Positions 1-11,616 of a stretch of DNA of 64,000 nucleotides are shown here, in pieces. The translations under genes were made by a program, and so were the position numbers. Origin of the DNA: Allantophomopsis cytisporea (taxonomy: Eukaryota; Ascomycota; Leotiomycetes; Phacidiales; Phacidiaceae); NCBI GenBank assembly GCA_024752435.1, contig CP103037.1:434001-498000 (forward strand), in the 5' to 3' direction. The notes under the pieces were generated by a model. The model saw only the letters and a list, made by a program, of their open reading frames with translations. It ran no database searches and was not told where the DNA came from. Within the stretch, counting starts at the first letter, position 1. Every line of letters begins with the position of its first letter.

Positions 1-1120
1 CATGAGTAGACGCGCAGCTTCGTAAGGAAGAATAGCCAGGCACTAGATTGATGAATGAATATCCGCTCAGAGATGAGGAAAGGCTAGATGCGCCGGCAGT
101 ATAGAGGAGTACAAGAACGAAGAAGAAACGGTAAGAATTCATAGTAAGTGGCTTAAGAGACTGATTGACAGTGATGAGGGTCGTATGGTAGTAGTGAGAG
201 AGTAAACCAGTAGTAGTAAGGAGCGAATAGTAGTAGTAAAGAATGAATGACGGGCGAAATAATAGCACGCGATAACGACAGTATTGAATAGACACTTGTC
301 CAGCAATGATAATGGGATGTAGCTGATGAAAAGAGAAGTAAGAAAAGGAGAACAGAACGAAGCTTCTAGGGCAAGGTAGACAAGGTTATTTAAACAGGCC
401 GTAAGCTCCCGGCGTTTCACCTCGTGTCGGGGGGGGAAAGGGGGGGTGGAGAGGCTACCTCGATATGTATGTATGATATAAGCGTATGATATAAGCGTAT
501 GATATAAGCCTCTTGATTTTTATTGTTGGCGTCTTCAAGCATACGAGTGATTTCTGCTTGCATTAAGTCAGTATCGGCAAGTAGTGTGTCTGAATATAGC
601 GGCCTAGGTAAGGTAGTGTATAAATAGATCGTGATGTACTTATCAAGTTTTGATACTTTTCAATAGTCCTCGTGTTTAGCTATAACGAAATATTGAGGTG
701 AGATTCTATATACGTTTTGGAATGGCTCCTTTTCTGCTGATATCAGTCTCAGTCGTATATACACACAATGTATATGAATGGAGACCGTAGTGTGTAGTGT
801 GTGTACATACATGGGAACCCGTGATGAAGCTCGTGATGAGTTCCAAAGCGAGGCACCAAGGCACATATGATGCACTAGCTCGCTCGACACTGATTGGTTC
901 ATCGCTACCTTGCCTATTTAAGTTAAACACCGACATTGTACCGTCCCGAAAGCTTTATCGATGTTATCGATAAGACGCCTCTTTTTTGTATCGCGGTTTT
1001 TCAATTGCACACAAGCAAATTCGACGATTGCACTTCACTACACTACACTTCTCTTCTCGATCCGGCACTATACAACTCGACAACCTACGTTTTGGACACT
1101 TCTTCAATATAAGATTGGAA
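1..1120. other. Intergenic, no gene seen
   Basis: Both strands hold only short, unconvincing open frames. The stretch contains a 13-bp tandem repeat (471-509) and a G-rich run near 430-450. The last part is the 5' flank of the zf-HIT gene that begins at 1121. Confidence 0.6.
471..509. repeat. 13-bp tandem repeat, 3 copies
   Basis: Three perfect consecutive copies of GTATGATATAAGC are visible. A minisatellite seed with no evident function. Confidence 0.9.
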
Positions 1121-2236
1121 ATGGCATCCTCCGATCCCCTCCTAAGTTCTCTCTGCAAAATCTGTCACACCAATGCCCCCAAATACACATGTCCGCGCTG
1201 CTCCCTTCAAACCTGCAGTCTGCCCTGCACCAAGCGCCATAAAGTTTGGTCGTCCTGCTCGGGCATCCGCGATCCCACTGCTTATGTGCCGCGCTCGCAG
1301 CTCGCGACGCCCTCCGGCATCGATCACGACTACAATTTCATCTCGGGCATCGAGCGCAACCTGTCGCGCGTGGAGCGCGAGATCATCGAGGAGAAAGGGC
1401 TGATTGAGGCGCGCGCTAAGCGCGAGAGGCGCGAGTGGTTGAAGAAGGGCGATACGAATGTTTGGAATTCGATCAAGCGGACGGAGGTGATAGTCGATCG
1501 GGCACCGAAGGGAATGTCGCGGCAGAAGAGCAATGGAACGAGCTGGAATAAGGCGTCTAAGGCGCTGAATTGGCAGGTTGAGTGGGTTAGCTGTGTTGAG
1601 GAGATTCAAAGTGGACGTAGTAAGGTTCTAGAGTTTAAGGCGTTGTCACAAGGGTTCGAAGATTTTTTGGAGGAAGAGAGAGTGCGTGGCTTAAGTGCTG
1701 CGGAGAAGAAAGCGGAGAAGAAGAGGAAAGGTGGAGATAGCGATCAGGTTGATAAGAAGAGGAGGGTTGAAGATACCCTTGATAAGGGCGATGAGACCGA
1801 CGTTGCGCTCCTCGCTGAGCAACTGTGTCTTCAGGACCCCCAGACTTCTGCGTGGAACATGGACGCAACGCCAATCCCATCTGCGCCCCTGAAGCCCTCA
1901 CCTTATAGTTTCTATCTCCTGAAACCACATACACCGATAAAGATGCCGAAAGTGTTGATTCCAATGGATGGAGAACGGCCGTTGATGGAGTTGTTAAGGG
2001 GGCAGGTGGTATTAGAGTTTCCAACCATATATGTGTTCTTGAAGGGGGAGCAGATTGAGAAGAGGGGGTTCCTTACTGAAGCGGCGTATTTTTCTACCAG
2101 GCCAAGGGCAAACGAGGGGAAATCGGTGGGATATGAGAGTAGTGAGGATGAAGAGGAGGAGGAAAGTGCGACTTCGAGTAGTGGGTCTTCTTCTGAGGAG
2201 AGTGAAAGTGAAAGTGATGAGGAGATGGAGGAGTGA
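1121..2236 (+). CDS. zf-HIT protein, BCD1-like box C/D snoRNP assembly factor
   Basis: Single-exon protein of 371 residues. The frame is open upstream, but 1121 is the first ATG and places a HIT zinc finger at residues 12-46, with Cys12, Cys15, Cys24, Cys27, Cys32, Cys36, His40 and Cys46 as likely zinc ligands. In this family (yeast Bcd1, human ZNHIT6) the finger sits at the N-terminus of a nuclear protein needed for box C/D snoRNA stability, hence for rRNA methylation and processing. The middle is lysine/glutamate rich. The conserved BCD1-like region follows at about residues 265-345, and the protein ends in a long Asp/Glu/Ser tail, as often seen in nucleolar factors. The assignment to BCD1 rather than another HIT-finger protein rests on finger position and overall layout. 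Confidence 0.85.
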   Translation: MASSDPLLSSLCKICHTNAPKYTCPRCSLQTCSLPCTKRHKVWSSCSGIRDPTAYVPRSQLATPSGIDHDYNFISGIERNLSRVEREIIEEKGLIEARAKRERREWLKKGDTNVWNSIKRTEVIVDRAPKGMSRQKSNGTSWNKASKALNWQVEWVSCVEEIQSGRSKVLEFKALSQGFEDFLEEERVRGLSAAEKKAEKKRKGGDSDQVDKKRRVEDTLDKGDETDVALLAEQLCLQDPQTSAWNMDATPIPSAPLKPSPYSFYLLKPHTPIKMPKVLIPMDGERPLMELLRGQVVLEFPTIYVFLKGEQIEKRGFLTEAAYFSTRPRANEGKSVGYESSEDEEEEESATSSSGSSSEESESESDEEMEE

Positions 2237-3221
2237 TTTTGATACCCATATTCATTATATAGAGTTATAATTTTACCACACGAGTGCTTTGGTATTGTTT
2301 GTACATTATGCGATATCACAGGACATCGTAATTGCAACGCTCTAGTTTTCACCGCTTGCAAGTAGTAACTTGAGCGTTGATCCTGGAAATGGGGACAGAC
2401 CTTGGTGCTGTGCTAAAGACGTGATGCTTCTCATTGAAACACCTTGCTCATCTATATGTCTCCTGTGACTTTCAGGCGTGTGGTTGTTAGACGTTTTATT
2501 CTGTCAGGTAGGTTGGCTGCTTACAATGCCGTGATCACACCAGTCATCCATTCCTGAGATGCTCAAAGCCCTCATTCTCTTCCACACGATGATTGAAGAA
2601 TGTCTTTGGGCGCTGGCCGCAGCCAAAGGTTACACGCATAGACAATTTGTGGATAGTAATCCAGAATCGACTCACGGACAAAGAAAACAATTACGAGTGT
2701 AGATGTAGATGACCTTTTGCAAGGTTTTGATATGGTGGATTGAATAATTGAATTGCCGTTGAGCATGTTCTCATCTCCAATGCTCTCAGAACATTCGGGT
2801 TTCCCAGGACCAAGAGCATTGGTATTATCGAGCGCAATACTACTTACTTTTGCAAATGACGAAGATGGCGAACAGTATAAATCGGATTGTATCTGTTGCT
2901 GGCGTTAACATTCATGGCTCTGAGAATATCTTGCAACCTTTTCAACTTCTCTCTTTGTCACAGAGCTGATTGTTATTTTTGAACATATTCATAATCACTT
3001 GATGACCCAAATGTTCTACAGTCTCTCCATATTGATAGCATCTGCCTAATATTAGACGAAAGCCATGTTCAGGATTGTGTTCATTGCAACTTGCTTTAAA
3101 TCGGATATTTTCCACATATGAAGCTAGTGTTTATTATTAATATATCTATCCGTTTGATCGCGTAGAGGCCACAATTAGGGCATAGTTCACCAGAATCCAC
3201 GGAGTCCCACTCCGTCTTCCT
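2237..3221. other. Intergenic, no gene seen
   Basis: 3' flanks of two convergent genes (zf-HIT on plus, DUF7053 on minus). Only short frames without recognisable motifs. Confidence 0.6.
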
Positions 3222-3859
3222 TCATTCCATATGCACCTCTAGTCTCTTGATAAATGTTGCAGCAAAGTCCTTGTGACTCTCCTCAATGGCACCTTTGATC
3301 AAACCACCCACTATCTTGTAGCACTTGACTTCTCCCGTCTCCTCCAATAGCAAACCCTCGGCTGTCTCCAATAGCTTCCATGTTATGTAGCTTAATATTC
3401 CCATCGGTGCCCTGACAATACTTTGCATGCCATTTACGGTATTCGTCACCTCTATTTGATACGTAACCGTATCAGGGCTGAACTTCTTGGTCCACGACCC
3501 AAGTCCATCAACCTTGTCGACAATTTCGTATGTAATGGTAGGGTATGGTGAAGGTGAGTTGTCGACGGACTTGAGAAGTTTGTAGGATTTGAGGAGAGGA
3601 TTCAGCGAAATCATTAGAGCATGATCGTGAAGTAGTTTCAAAACACCTGCTTGTGTGAAATTCTCTGGCAGCTTCGCCGAGGTATACGTCTTGAATGAGG
3701 TAGAGAGGACTATCAGTCACAGTTAGAAGAGTCAGAGTAAACATATGCGTCTTTTGCAGCAGAAAGCGCTCATATTCCCATACTGTTCTTGGAGTATAAC
3801 ATTAGGGGTCAATGATAACTGAGTGAAAGCATGGGAATTGCGGCGTACATACACGACAT
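3222..3859 (-). CDS. DUF7053 (SRPBCC-like) protein
   Basis: Two-exon model, 164 residues: exon 1 3859-3853 (only 7 nt, ATGTCGT), intron 3852-3710 (GTATGT...ATAG, 143 nt), exon 2 3709-3222. Joining at this point gives an in-phase N-terminus leading into LPENFTQAGVLKLLHDHALM, which matches the fungal DUF7053 pattern of a Leu-Pro turn, a helix and a 'LHDH' motif followed by 'LNPLL'. The rest is the mixed beta/alpha pattern expected of an SRPBCC-like lipid-binding fold, with a C-terminal helix. Function in this family is unknown. It stands alone between convergent zf-HIT and a long gene-poor stretch. The tiny first exon is the weak point: another upstream ATG and intron are possible, but I found none that keeps phase. 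Confidence 0.72.
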
Positions 3860-5528
3860 GGTTGGTATTTGTTGTTTACTGAGAAGCCTCAATAATTATG
3901 AAGTATGCTGAGCAATGATATAACAGAGATTGTCGTCGTTCAAGCCTATTTAAAGGCCGTCAATTGAGTTTGGATGCTTTAGGATAAGAGGTTGGGAGGT
4001 GATGATATGAGGCTAAGATCCAGCCTTGCCCCTCATTCTAGTGCACTTCCTCCGTACGGTAATCCTTGAGATATGAGGCACCTCCAGGTAAGTAGTTGAT
4101 TTACGAATTAAGCAATACAAAAGGGAGGTCAACAGATGCGAAGTCGTAAGACGAGTTTCTGTCCTCGATGGCGGGTTCTAATTTGTTTTGGCAAGGTATA
4201 CAAGCCCTGGAAATATCTCACATCTAAAAAAAACTCCTAATTACGATAATGATTGTATTTTCTTTATCTTGTGTATGCTCTACGTGCCACTGATTAATGA
4301 AGATACGGCAAGGAACTATTTATGATGTCCCGTTTATCTTCATGCTTGGAATTTGTTTTCGCCGAGTATGTTTTCGTCATCATCATATTTGAACATCACA
4401 AGACAGCAAACTCCAGAGTTTACCCCGGTCATCCGATTGGTTTGAAGTAGCTTGTACATGGCCGTACGCAGGATGCAATCATGTTCACGAAGCAAGATGT
4501 AGATCTGCATGCAGGTCCACATGCAGGGGCTACCTGTAAGCTTTTCTGAGAGCATGTCCGAGGAAAAAGGCTATGCCGTGCACGTATCAGGAACATATGC
4601 AGGCACGATAGAATCGACTTGCATTATTCACTGTTCCATGGTGCTTGTCATAGATCAAGAGGCGCTGCTCGGAAATAAGGGACAATGCGCGACAACAGCT
4701 TATCAATTGCTGATTCCACAGACCGAGTTTAGCCATGCACGGTTCCAGGGTCCGTTCCTACATCTCCATACATGTAGACCACATACGGCGTACACGATAC
4801 GTACCTGATGCGAGCAGTCAGCCGTGCACATACTAATGGCTGTCAACCTGAAGGTCCCAGCACCTTCGTCCGATCTACGCAGCGTCAGCACGGTGATACG
4901 TGAGTCCTGGCCAACAGCCCTATGTGGGGATCTCCCTGCCAGAGATGAGTACGTGCACAAGATCCATGTCTCCGCCCTGGGGATTGGCCGGAATGATCAG
5001 GGATCCCCCCTCGTATTCCTTCTTATCATGAGGAGACTCGTCCGGTCGGGAAATAGGTATAAGCACGATGGGAGCATTTGACGTATCATGTCTACTGATT
5101 AACTACTTGTCCATCTGCATGACTGGGAATTACCTCGTGCGCCTACGTGCCCCTACCCTGTGAAGTGTGACTGCGGCTGTGAACATGGACAGCAGTAGCT
5201 ACTGTGCTCTCCCCGGAATGCGCCTTTAGCTGCGCAAGATTCCGACAACTTGTTTGGGACCGACATGAGCACGGTATCAATTCTGCTTCTCTATATACCG
5301 CTTCCCGAGGTTTATATGGTCAGTCATGCACATACCTAGTCTTTATACGTGTAAGTGGCGGGCGGTACAGTAGGTTTTCGTAGCACGAAGCTACATAGGT
5401 CTGGTACATAAGTATTGTACATGCGCTATTACTAGTTCAGCCACCAAGTGGCAAAAGCGGGGAATAATATGTTGCTGTTGTAACATCAAATAATTGTATA
5501 CTATGATCAACATCAATAACTTCATGTA
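3860..5528. other. Intergenic, no gene seen
   Basis: Upstream flank of the DUF7053 gene, then sequence with scattered short frames on both strands (longest near 4509-5081). None shows a recognisable motif or good splice context. Confidence 0.55.
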
Positions 5529-5738
5529 ATGGAGTTGCCTCGTACACCAAGCCCAGCTATTGAAGCTCCTATTGACGTGATTGAGGCTCTTGATGCCGCT
5601 GTTCCCACCGGCAGAGAAGCTACTCGAGACCAGCGGGTACAAGTCCGAGTACTCAATGAAATTAGCTGGTCACAGACCCGGATTGCTGTACAATTAGGAT
5701 TAACGCGCGGTCAAGTTGAATACGCTCTGGCTCATTGA
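5529..5738 (+). pseudogene. Tc1/mariner-type transposase fragment (N-terminal HTH)
   Basis: A 69-residue frame beginning with ATG. Its second half reads like the first helix-turn-helix of fungal Tc1/mariner transposases: a charged 'TRDQRVQVRVL' helix, then 'SWSQTRIAVQLGLTRGQVEYAL'-type recognition helices (given here in parts). It stops directly after this domain. I see no DDE/DDD catalytic region in the next kilobase and no clear terminal inverted repeats, so this is a remnant or a captured domain, not an active element. It could be a small expressed HTH protein; the isolated setting makes a relic more likely. Confidence 0.55.
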
Positions 5739-6735
5739 TTCTATTGATCTTCAGGTGTTTACAGGGCTACTTCGTACAATATACCAGAGATATGTAGATG
5801 TCGAGTTGGCAAATAGGATGTACACCAAGTAGTGACTTTTGGTGGGGTTCTACACTGTATTTTGTAAAGCAGCGTGCTACTAGTTGAATATTTGGACAGC
5901 GTATCATTAGCAGAGCACTTGTGCTGGTAGCGTATGTACAATACTTATGACCCAGACCTATGTACATCAAACAAACATTGAGGGAGAGGGACGGTAGGAT
6001 GCTGGGGTAATTGGGTGGTCTGTGAAAACGGTGATTTCCCATCCCCTAAGGTCAACGACCAAGTGAGGTGTCTACGCCCGGGTGAACTACTACGTAGTAC
6101 AGCAAAATTGGACTGCGGTAGAATGTTGAAAACATGGAGAACGTGGTAGAAAAGTGTTCAAGTTTAATATGTATATATATGTATCTATCTCTATATATAT
6201 ATATAATTAAATATTTAGATATTCATAACAACTGTGCAATAATCCGCAGTGCAACAATTCAAGCACGAATTTAAAGTTTGGAAGTTGCGTGCGTTTCTTC
6301 CGGGCTAATAATTGTCCGCGGAATGCAGCTTAGAGTTAGTTCGACATCGGTTGCATTGTTCTAATCATGCATATACTGAGAGACGAGAAGAGGACGAGCT
6401 ACACCATTGTGCATGGTGTGAGTTTGGGGGGAGGTGGAATCACAATCAACCATGTCCTACAGTACAGTACATAGGTGAGTGTGCTTCCGACGTCACATAT
6501 GGATGACCAACAATTTGCAATAAAAAGGAGTGCTCATCTGTTTCAAAAACAACGAGAGTGGTCACTATCATATACTATGTAGTAACTGCTTGATTAATGC
6601 CCTCTTCGCTCTAAGTAAGGAATAAACTTCGAACCACCACCAAAACAGTATCCAATCAGTGCACTCGTGCATCACCGTCACGCAAGCTCTCGGCATCTGC
6701 CTGCTGCGCTTTTGTGCTCCGCGTGTCCCGTGATG
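5739..6735. other. Intergenic, AT-rich, no gene seen
   Basis: Contains an AT-dinucleotide-rich tract near 6168-6215 and the 3' flank of the bZIP gene. Short frames only. Confidence 0.6.
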
Positions 6736-7605
6736 TTATTCCTTCCCGTCTCCCTTTCGACAGATACACCCGCTGCTGTGATCTAGCACAGCCGCCTGAA
6801 GCTTCACCACTTGCTCTCGTAGCTCGTCCTTTAGCTTCAGCAACTGTGCGTTCTGCTTCTCCATCTCCGCAGCTCTGACCTCAAGCTCGTTTGTGCGTCT
6901 ACGCTGCTTAACTCGACAACGGCTCGCGGCAAGACGATTGCGTTCCCGGTGCCTAGCTTGACGTAGCTCTGTATTCTCAACTCGCGGTCTTCCGCGGCGT
7001 TTCTTGACAGCAACGCCCGTTGGCTGGGAACCTGACAGAATCGCCACACCAGCCTTGCTGTGCAAACTTTGTTTCTTGGAAGATTGTCTGGAACTTTTTC
7101 CACTTTCCGAGTTCTCTCCGGTGTCCACAAGGATATCCGTGCTTTGAATAGAGACAAAGCTCAGACGCCCTGGCTCAAAATCAAAATCACCGGTCCTATT
7201 GGGAACGTGCCCACAGGAACTAGTATCTGAAGAGCTGCGGGGCGAAAGTGGGTCCATGGACTCGAACGGCGAATCTGATGGTAAGCTTTGTGAAGATGAA
7301 GACCAGTCAGGGTACGCAAGATCCGGTGGATACGTAATTGAAGAAAACAGATGATTGAAATCATCTTCGGGAGGACTCTGAGGAGGATAAACCAAAGAGC
7401 AGGCTGGTGGCGCATAGAACTGCTTATCGTCCGAGGAGATCTTGACGTCGAATGGATCATTGAAGAGAACAGGAAACGGATTGATGTTGGTATCACAGTA
7501 CTCTTCTCCATAATTTAGAAAACCAGTCATATTCCCAAAGAAGTTCGCATCCATTGATTCGGATGGATGTTCTGCAGAAACTGTCAATGTGGTGTAGACT
7601 TCCAT
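6736..7605 (-). CDS. bZIP transcription factor
   Basis: Single-exon protein of 289 residues. The frame opens slightly upstream without ATG; 7605 is the first ATG. Near residues 205-270 lies a clear bZIP domain: a basic region with the NxxAAxxCR pattern (NRLAASRCR) preceded by RHRE, then a leucine-zipper-like heptad helix (ELEVRAAEMEKQNAQLLKLK, continuing). The N-terminal two thirds are rich in Ser, Pro and acidic residues, as in activation regions. The basic region resembles the ATF/CREB-type group of fungal bZIPs (AtfA/AtfB relatives, stress and conidiation regulators). That sub-assignment is inference. The C-terminus carries a CxC pair (SGCICRK) that may be redox sensitive. Confidence 0.88.
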   Translation of the reverse strand: MEVYTTLTVSAEHPSESMDANFFGNMTGFLNYGEEYCDTNINPFPVLFNDPFDVKISSDDKQFYAPPACSLVYPPQSPPEDDFNHLFSSITYPPDLAYPDWSSSSQSLPSDSPFESMDPLSPRSSSDTSSCGHVPNRTGDFDFEPGRLSFVSIQSTDILVDTGENSESGKSSRQSSKKQSLHSKAGVAILSGSQPTGVAVKKRRGRPRVENTELRQARHRERNRLAASRCRVKQRRRTNELEVRAAEMEKQNAQLLKLKDELREQVVKLQAAVLDHSSGCICRKGDGKE

Positions 7606-10600
7606 GCTGGGCAACTGAGGATGATATTGGAACGACTTTGCTAGACTGTAACACTCTGAGAAATGTAATGATTTGATTTCACCATACTGAAGAAAGCTTC
7701 GTATTTATATCTGATACTTGACCGGGATTCTTAAATATGACGAGAGTTGTTGATAGGTTCGCGGAATATTGGTCCGACGAAAGTCTCCCGGGAACAAGCC
7801 ACAAAGCACGTTGTTCGTCATTCTATCGTGACTTAGCTCCAGGTGTCAAGTAGCATTGAGTAGTTGATACCCCCGGCCCTGGGGTTTTGATAGCGCCAAT
7901 AGCAGTCTCATCCTATCCCATTACTACGTAGTAACACGCGCATTTCATGGTAGTCTTCTCATTGTCTGTTGTTAGACGTCTTGATGTTGATTACGAAGCG
8001 TTAGTGGTGGATGTAACATCTCAAAACAATTCAAGAGGAAGAGAGGAGAATGAATCGGGATTTGCTTTGCCTAGTTCTGCTCTCTACGATCAAAGACAAC
8101 ATGTGAATTACCACGAAAGTTGTGAATGGACAAGCCTAGTCGACGCATCATCAGAACTCACTTGTGGGTCGTGTTTGCATATAAGAATCGACTTGCCGTC
8201 CTTCAAGACATGCAGAGCCGATAAGATCAACGACGCACATGCAATCAGAACCATCACTAAGTCAACATCCTTGAAGCCTGCATCACTCAATACTGAGCCG
8301 CGGAAATATTTATCAGGCCACTTTCAACTTCAAGATTGCTGTACGATCAAAAAGTATGATGCCTCAGCCCTGTCAATGTGCCCCACTACCAAGCCACCAC
8401 TTTTCGATCAGTCATTAGCACCAGACTTTATCATGCCAAATACCTCGTTCATCAACTCCACTTCGAGCAATACTAACTCGCATTCAGCAGGACGACAGCT
8501 CTACTTTGGGATTACTGACTTAATGCACCATCGAATAGCGACAGCTTTGCTAAACTCGGTTCCGGGACGGGAAGGCTTCACGCTCCGCACACTTAGCAAC
8601 AGGGTCTTCGTGAGTTAGAACGAGAACGAAAGATTTATTGGGATGATGATAAATAAAGTAAATGGAACTCTGAACTGTTGGTCCGTGGGCTGCGGTAGAC
8701 TTGCTTGCTGTGAGATTCGTTGAGCTTCAAGTGTCAAAGTATTTATTTATCAGTGAGAGGAACACTCATTACGAATGATGAACTACATAGAACGTTCAAG
8801 TTTTGAGAATGCGATTATCTCCCCGCCTTCTGGTGAGACCATCGTCGACTTCTGTGAGTATGGAATTGTTGGAAAACCCATTCGATTCCCATATTTTCAG
8901 GTGATGAACATTGCAAAGGCGGTTCTGCAAAACGGCAACCGAGTCCACATTTCATCTATATCCCCAGACAGTCTGAGCTATCTCTGAGATTACCTGTTTC
9001 TATGACGGCGCTATGCACGGACATTGGCCAGCACCTTAAATGAATACAATGAGTCGAGTTGCAGTTGTGGATCTCATCACAAAGCCTCGCAGCAGAACTC
9101 CTTACCCGACTAAAGCTTGAACGTCCTCAAATTGGCACGTTCTAACGTAATATGAGATTATCGTCCGAGAAAGCCGCCGAGACTCCCGTAATAAAGCTCT
9201 TCAAATACCTTTTTTGTATCAATATTCTGAGACATTATGATACACCGGAGGAATCTCCGGTGAGGGCCAAGACAATATCTCTTGAAGCGAGGATTACAGC
9301 ACACACTTGACCAATTGATCGATACGCGTAAATAGCACACGAGTTCGAGATCATGATGCTATCGTCTGATGATCGAGTATCTTCACATGGAAACTCCCGA
9401 AGCCGGCGTCACATTCATCATAGTACCTCTGGAGTTATTGCTGGAACAAGAAGCAAGTGCGACACTTAGAGCAAGCATCATGTTCACTTCTCCGCAAACT
9501 GGTCCTCAAGAAGGATCAGAATCCTTGAAGCACGGATCTTTCCATCATTTCATGGTGACGAAAAGAAAATTGGGTCAAGAGCACAAGTGTTCTCGGGATG
9601 ATTGGGAAGCGTTGCACAAGGGTTGGGGTTACATTTGAGGAAGAACTCTCAGGAACATACGAGATGTACACCCCCACGGCTTGTTGCCAGGCTCTTTCGA
9701 CCTGTTTGATTTGTCTTGGCTCTTGAAAACCATACTGGCAAGTCTTCATACTGAAAGATACCTTCCCAATGTAAAACGCCTAGCGTTGAACTAATGACTT
9801 ATTCTGACGAAGTCCCGCTTGATCAATACTTTCTGTTCCTTCAGGTCTCCATTTGATCATGCCAGTATCGATACATATTACCTGGGCTGTCAATACTGTT
9901 ACGTTTGCCCACGGCGAAAGCATGCACGTGGAGGGGTAGAGCTGGTAAGCAAGGGGTGACAGTACGAGGATCGTAACAAGCAAATTTAGAAATTAGATTA
10001 AATATATGGGATCAACAAGCGAGCTGCAATGTGACAGGATATGGACATCACTTCTTGTATTCTCCCAAATTTATTGTGCATGTGTTGCAGAGGAGAGAAC
10101 GTCATTGAGGATTTGTCATTGCAAGTGCGCCGTTTGTGTCTCTTACGTGAATAGACTTTACTGACCAGTTAATAGATTTTATCCCACCACTCCCCGCATC
10201 TATTCTGTATCAGCAAGCCATATCGTATCAAATTAGTAGTATTGTCCAAAACTCAGATTTTGCATTGAATCTGACAATGGGCATGGCACGGTTATAGACA
10301 TAAGCGTTCGGAACACCATAAATTTAGATCACTCCAAGTTCATATGTTTAATGAGTGTGACTGGCATTCAAGATCGCCAGAGCTGTAAGTTCGAGCTTTA
10401 AGCGAAGTGAGGATGTATATATCAGGTGTTGGCGTCGTTGGTGTTGATCCTCTATTTGATCTAAGCGTCCACTTCTGCTCACCCTTGCCCCTCATTTACA
10501 AACGGCGGTCCGTGTTTCTCTCATCTAAGACTCAAGCCTCGATCACAAGTATTTCAATACATGCGCTGCAATCGGTCATTGTGTTGACCCACTTGGTGGA

Positions 10601-11616
10601 GAACCACAGTGTTAGCTCAACTTTCTACAGAATGTATACGCCGAGATTCTGTGAGAACCATCAGTCACGTGCGTGTTGAAGCTCGTTATACACAAAATAA
10701 TAGGAGCCCGATTGAATTCTTGACTTGTAATGACAACATATCGTAACTAGATAATTTGGTTTATTCAATGCTATAGTACATTTGATACATGATATCGGAA
10801 GTGCAAAGCAAGATACTGAGTAGGTTGTGATTTATCAATGACATAATCTTTGGTCCCCAATAACATTTTTCGATTTTGAACTACTGAATGCAATATTGAG
10901 TCGTCGGAATAATTAACACAGTAAGTAAATCAAACAATCATAAAAACCTCTCGATTGTTCGAAGCTTTCAGTCGGCACTAGGGATTTATATGTAGACATC
11001 GACATTCATTCTAATCAACGTTTACCCAAACACTTAAAATCACCAACGCGAGCGACAATGACATCTCCACGATTTGTGCTCCAGTATCTGCACGTTAAGA
11101 GGAGGTCAAATCCTACTTGCAATTGCGGCACATGCTGATTGCGATGGGGAAGTAAGTTGTCGTAGAATATTATTGCCAGTAACGGGAAAGATCACACTGG
11201 ATGCGTCGGCAATATTGTTGATCTCCGTCCTCCCCACTGTATCTAGCAGTTATTGCTATGGCGATGTTTGCTTTCGCAGTGCTTAGTTTCTCAAATCGTG
11301 ACACCATGTGAGAAATGACGTATCGAACTTTGAAGTGGTTTCTCATTTCACATATCTGCCTCAAATAACTTTATGACCCCGTAACTCAATACAAACTGTG
11401 GCTATCGCGTGCGTGCCTGGATATCTGAACGGGTTGTTAAACCAATTTGATTCCGTGCTTGAATAAGTCGCTCACCTGCTAAACATGTGGTAAAGCTTAC
11501 TTGTGCAAATCCATGTACATACATGCGAAGCTGCTTGTATCATTGGTCCATTTGCGTTCTGCTAAATTATCATATAATTTTCAGCTCTACTCTGGATCCT
11601 CTTGGTTATGTAGACC
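7606..11616. other. Long intergenic stretch, no secure gene
   Basis: About 4 kb. The first part is the bZIP 5' flank. A 223-codon plus-strand frame at 7947-8618 starts with ATG but shows no domain, biased composition or splice context, and I do not call it. A short minus-strand frame at 8108-8290 encodes a hydrophobic segment but has no credible start. The remainder, to the 3' end of the Zn2Cys6 gene, has only scattered short frames. Confidence 0.5.

Noticed and set aside
1142..2361. Minus-strand frames opposite the zf-HIT gene
   Set aside because: Shadows of the coding strand without domains.
7947..8618. 223-codon plus-strand frame considered as a gene
   Set aside because: No recognisable domain, no upstream or downstream exon that joins, composition not clearly protein-like; kept only as a finding.
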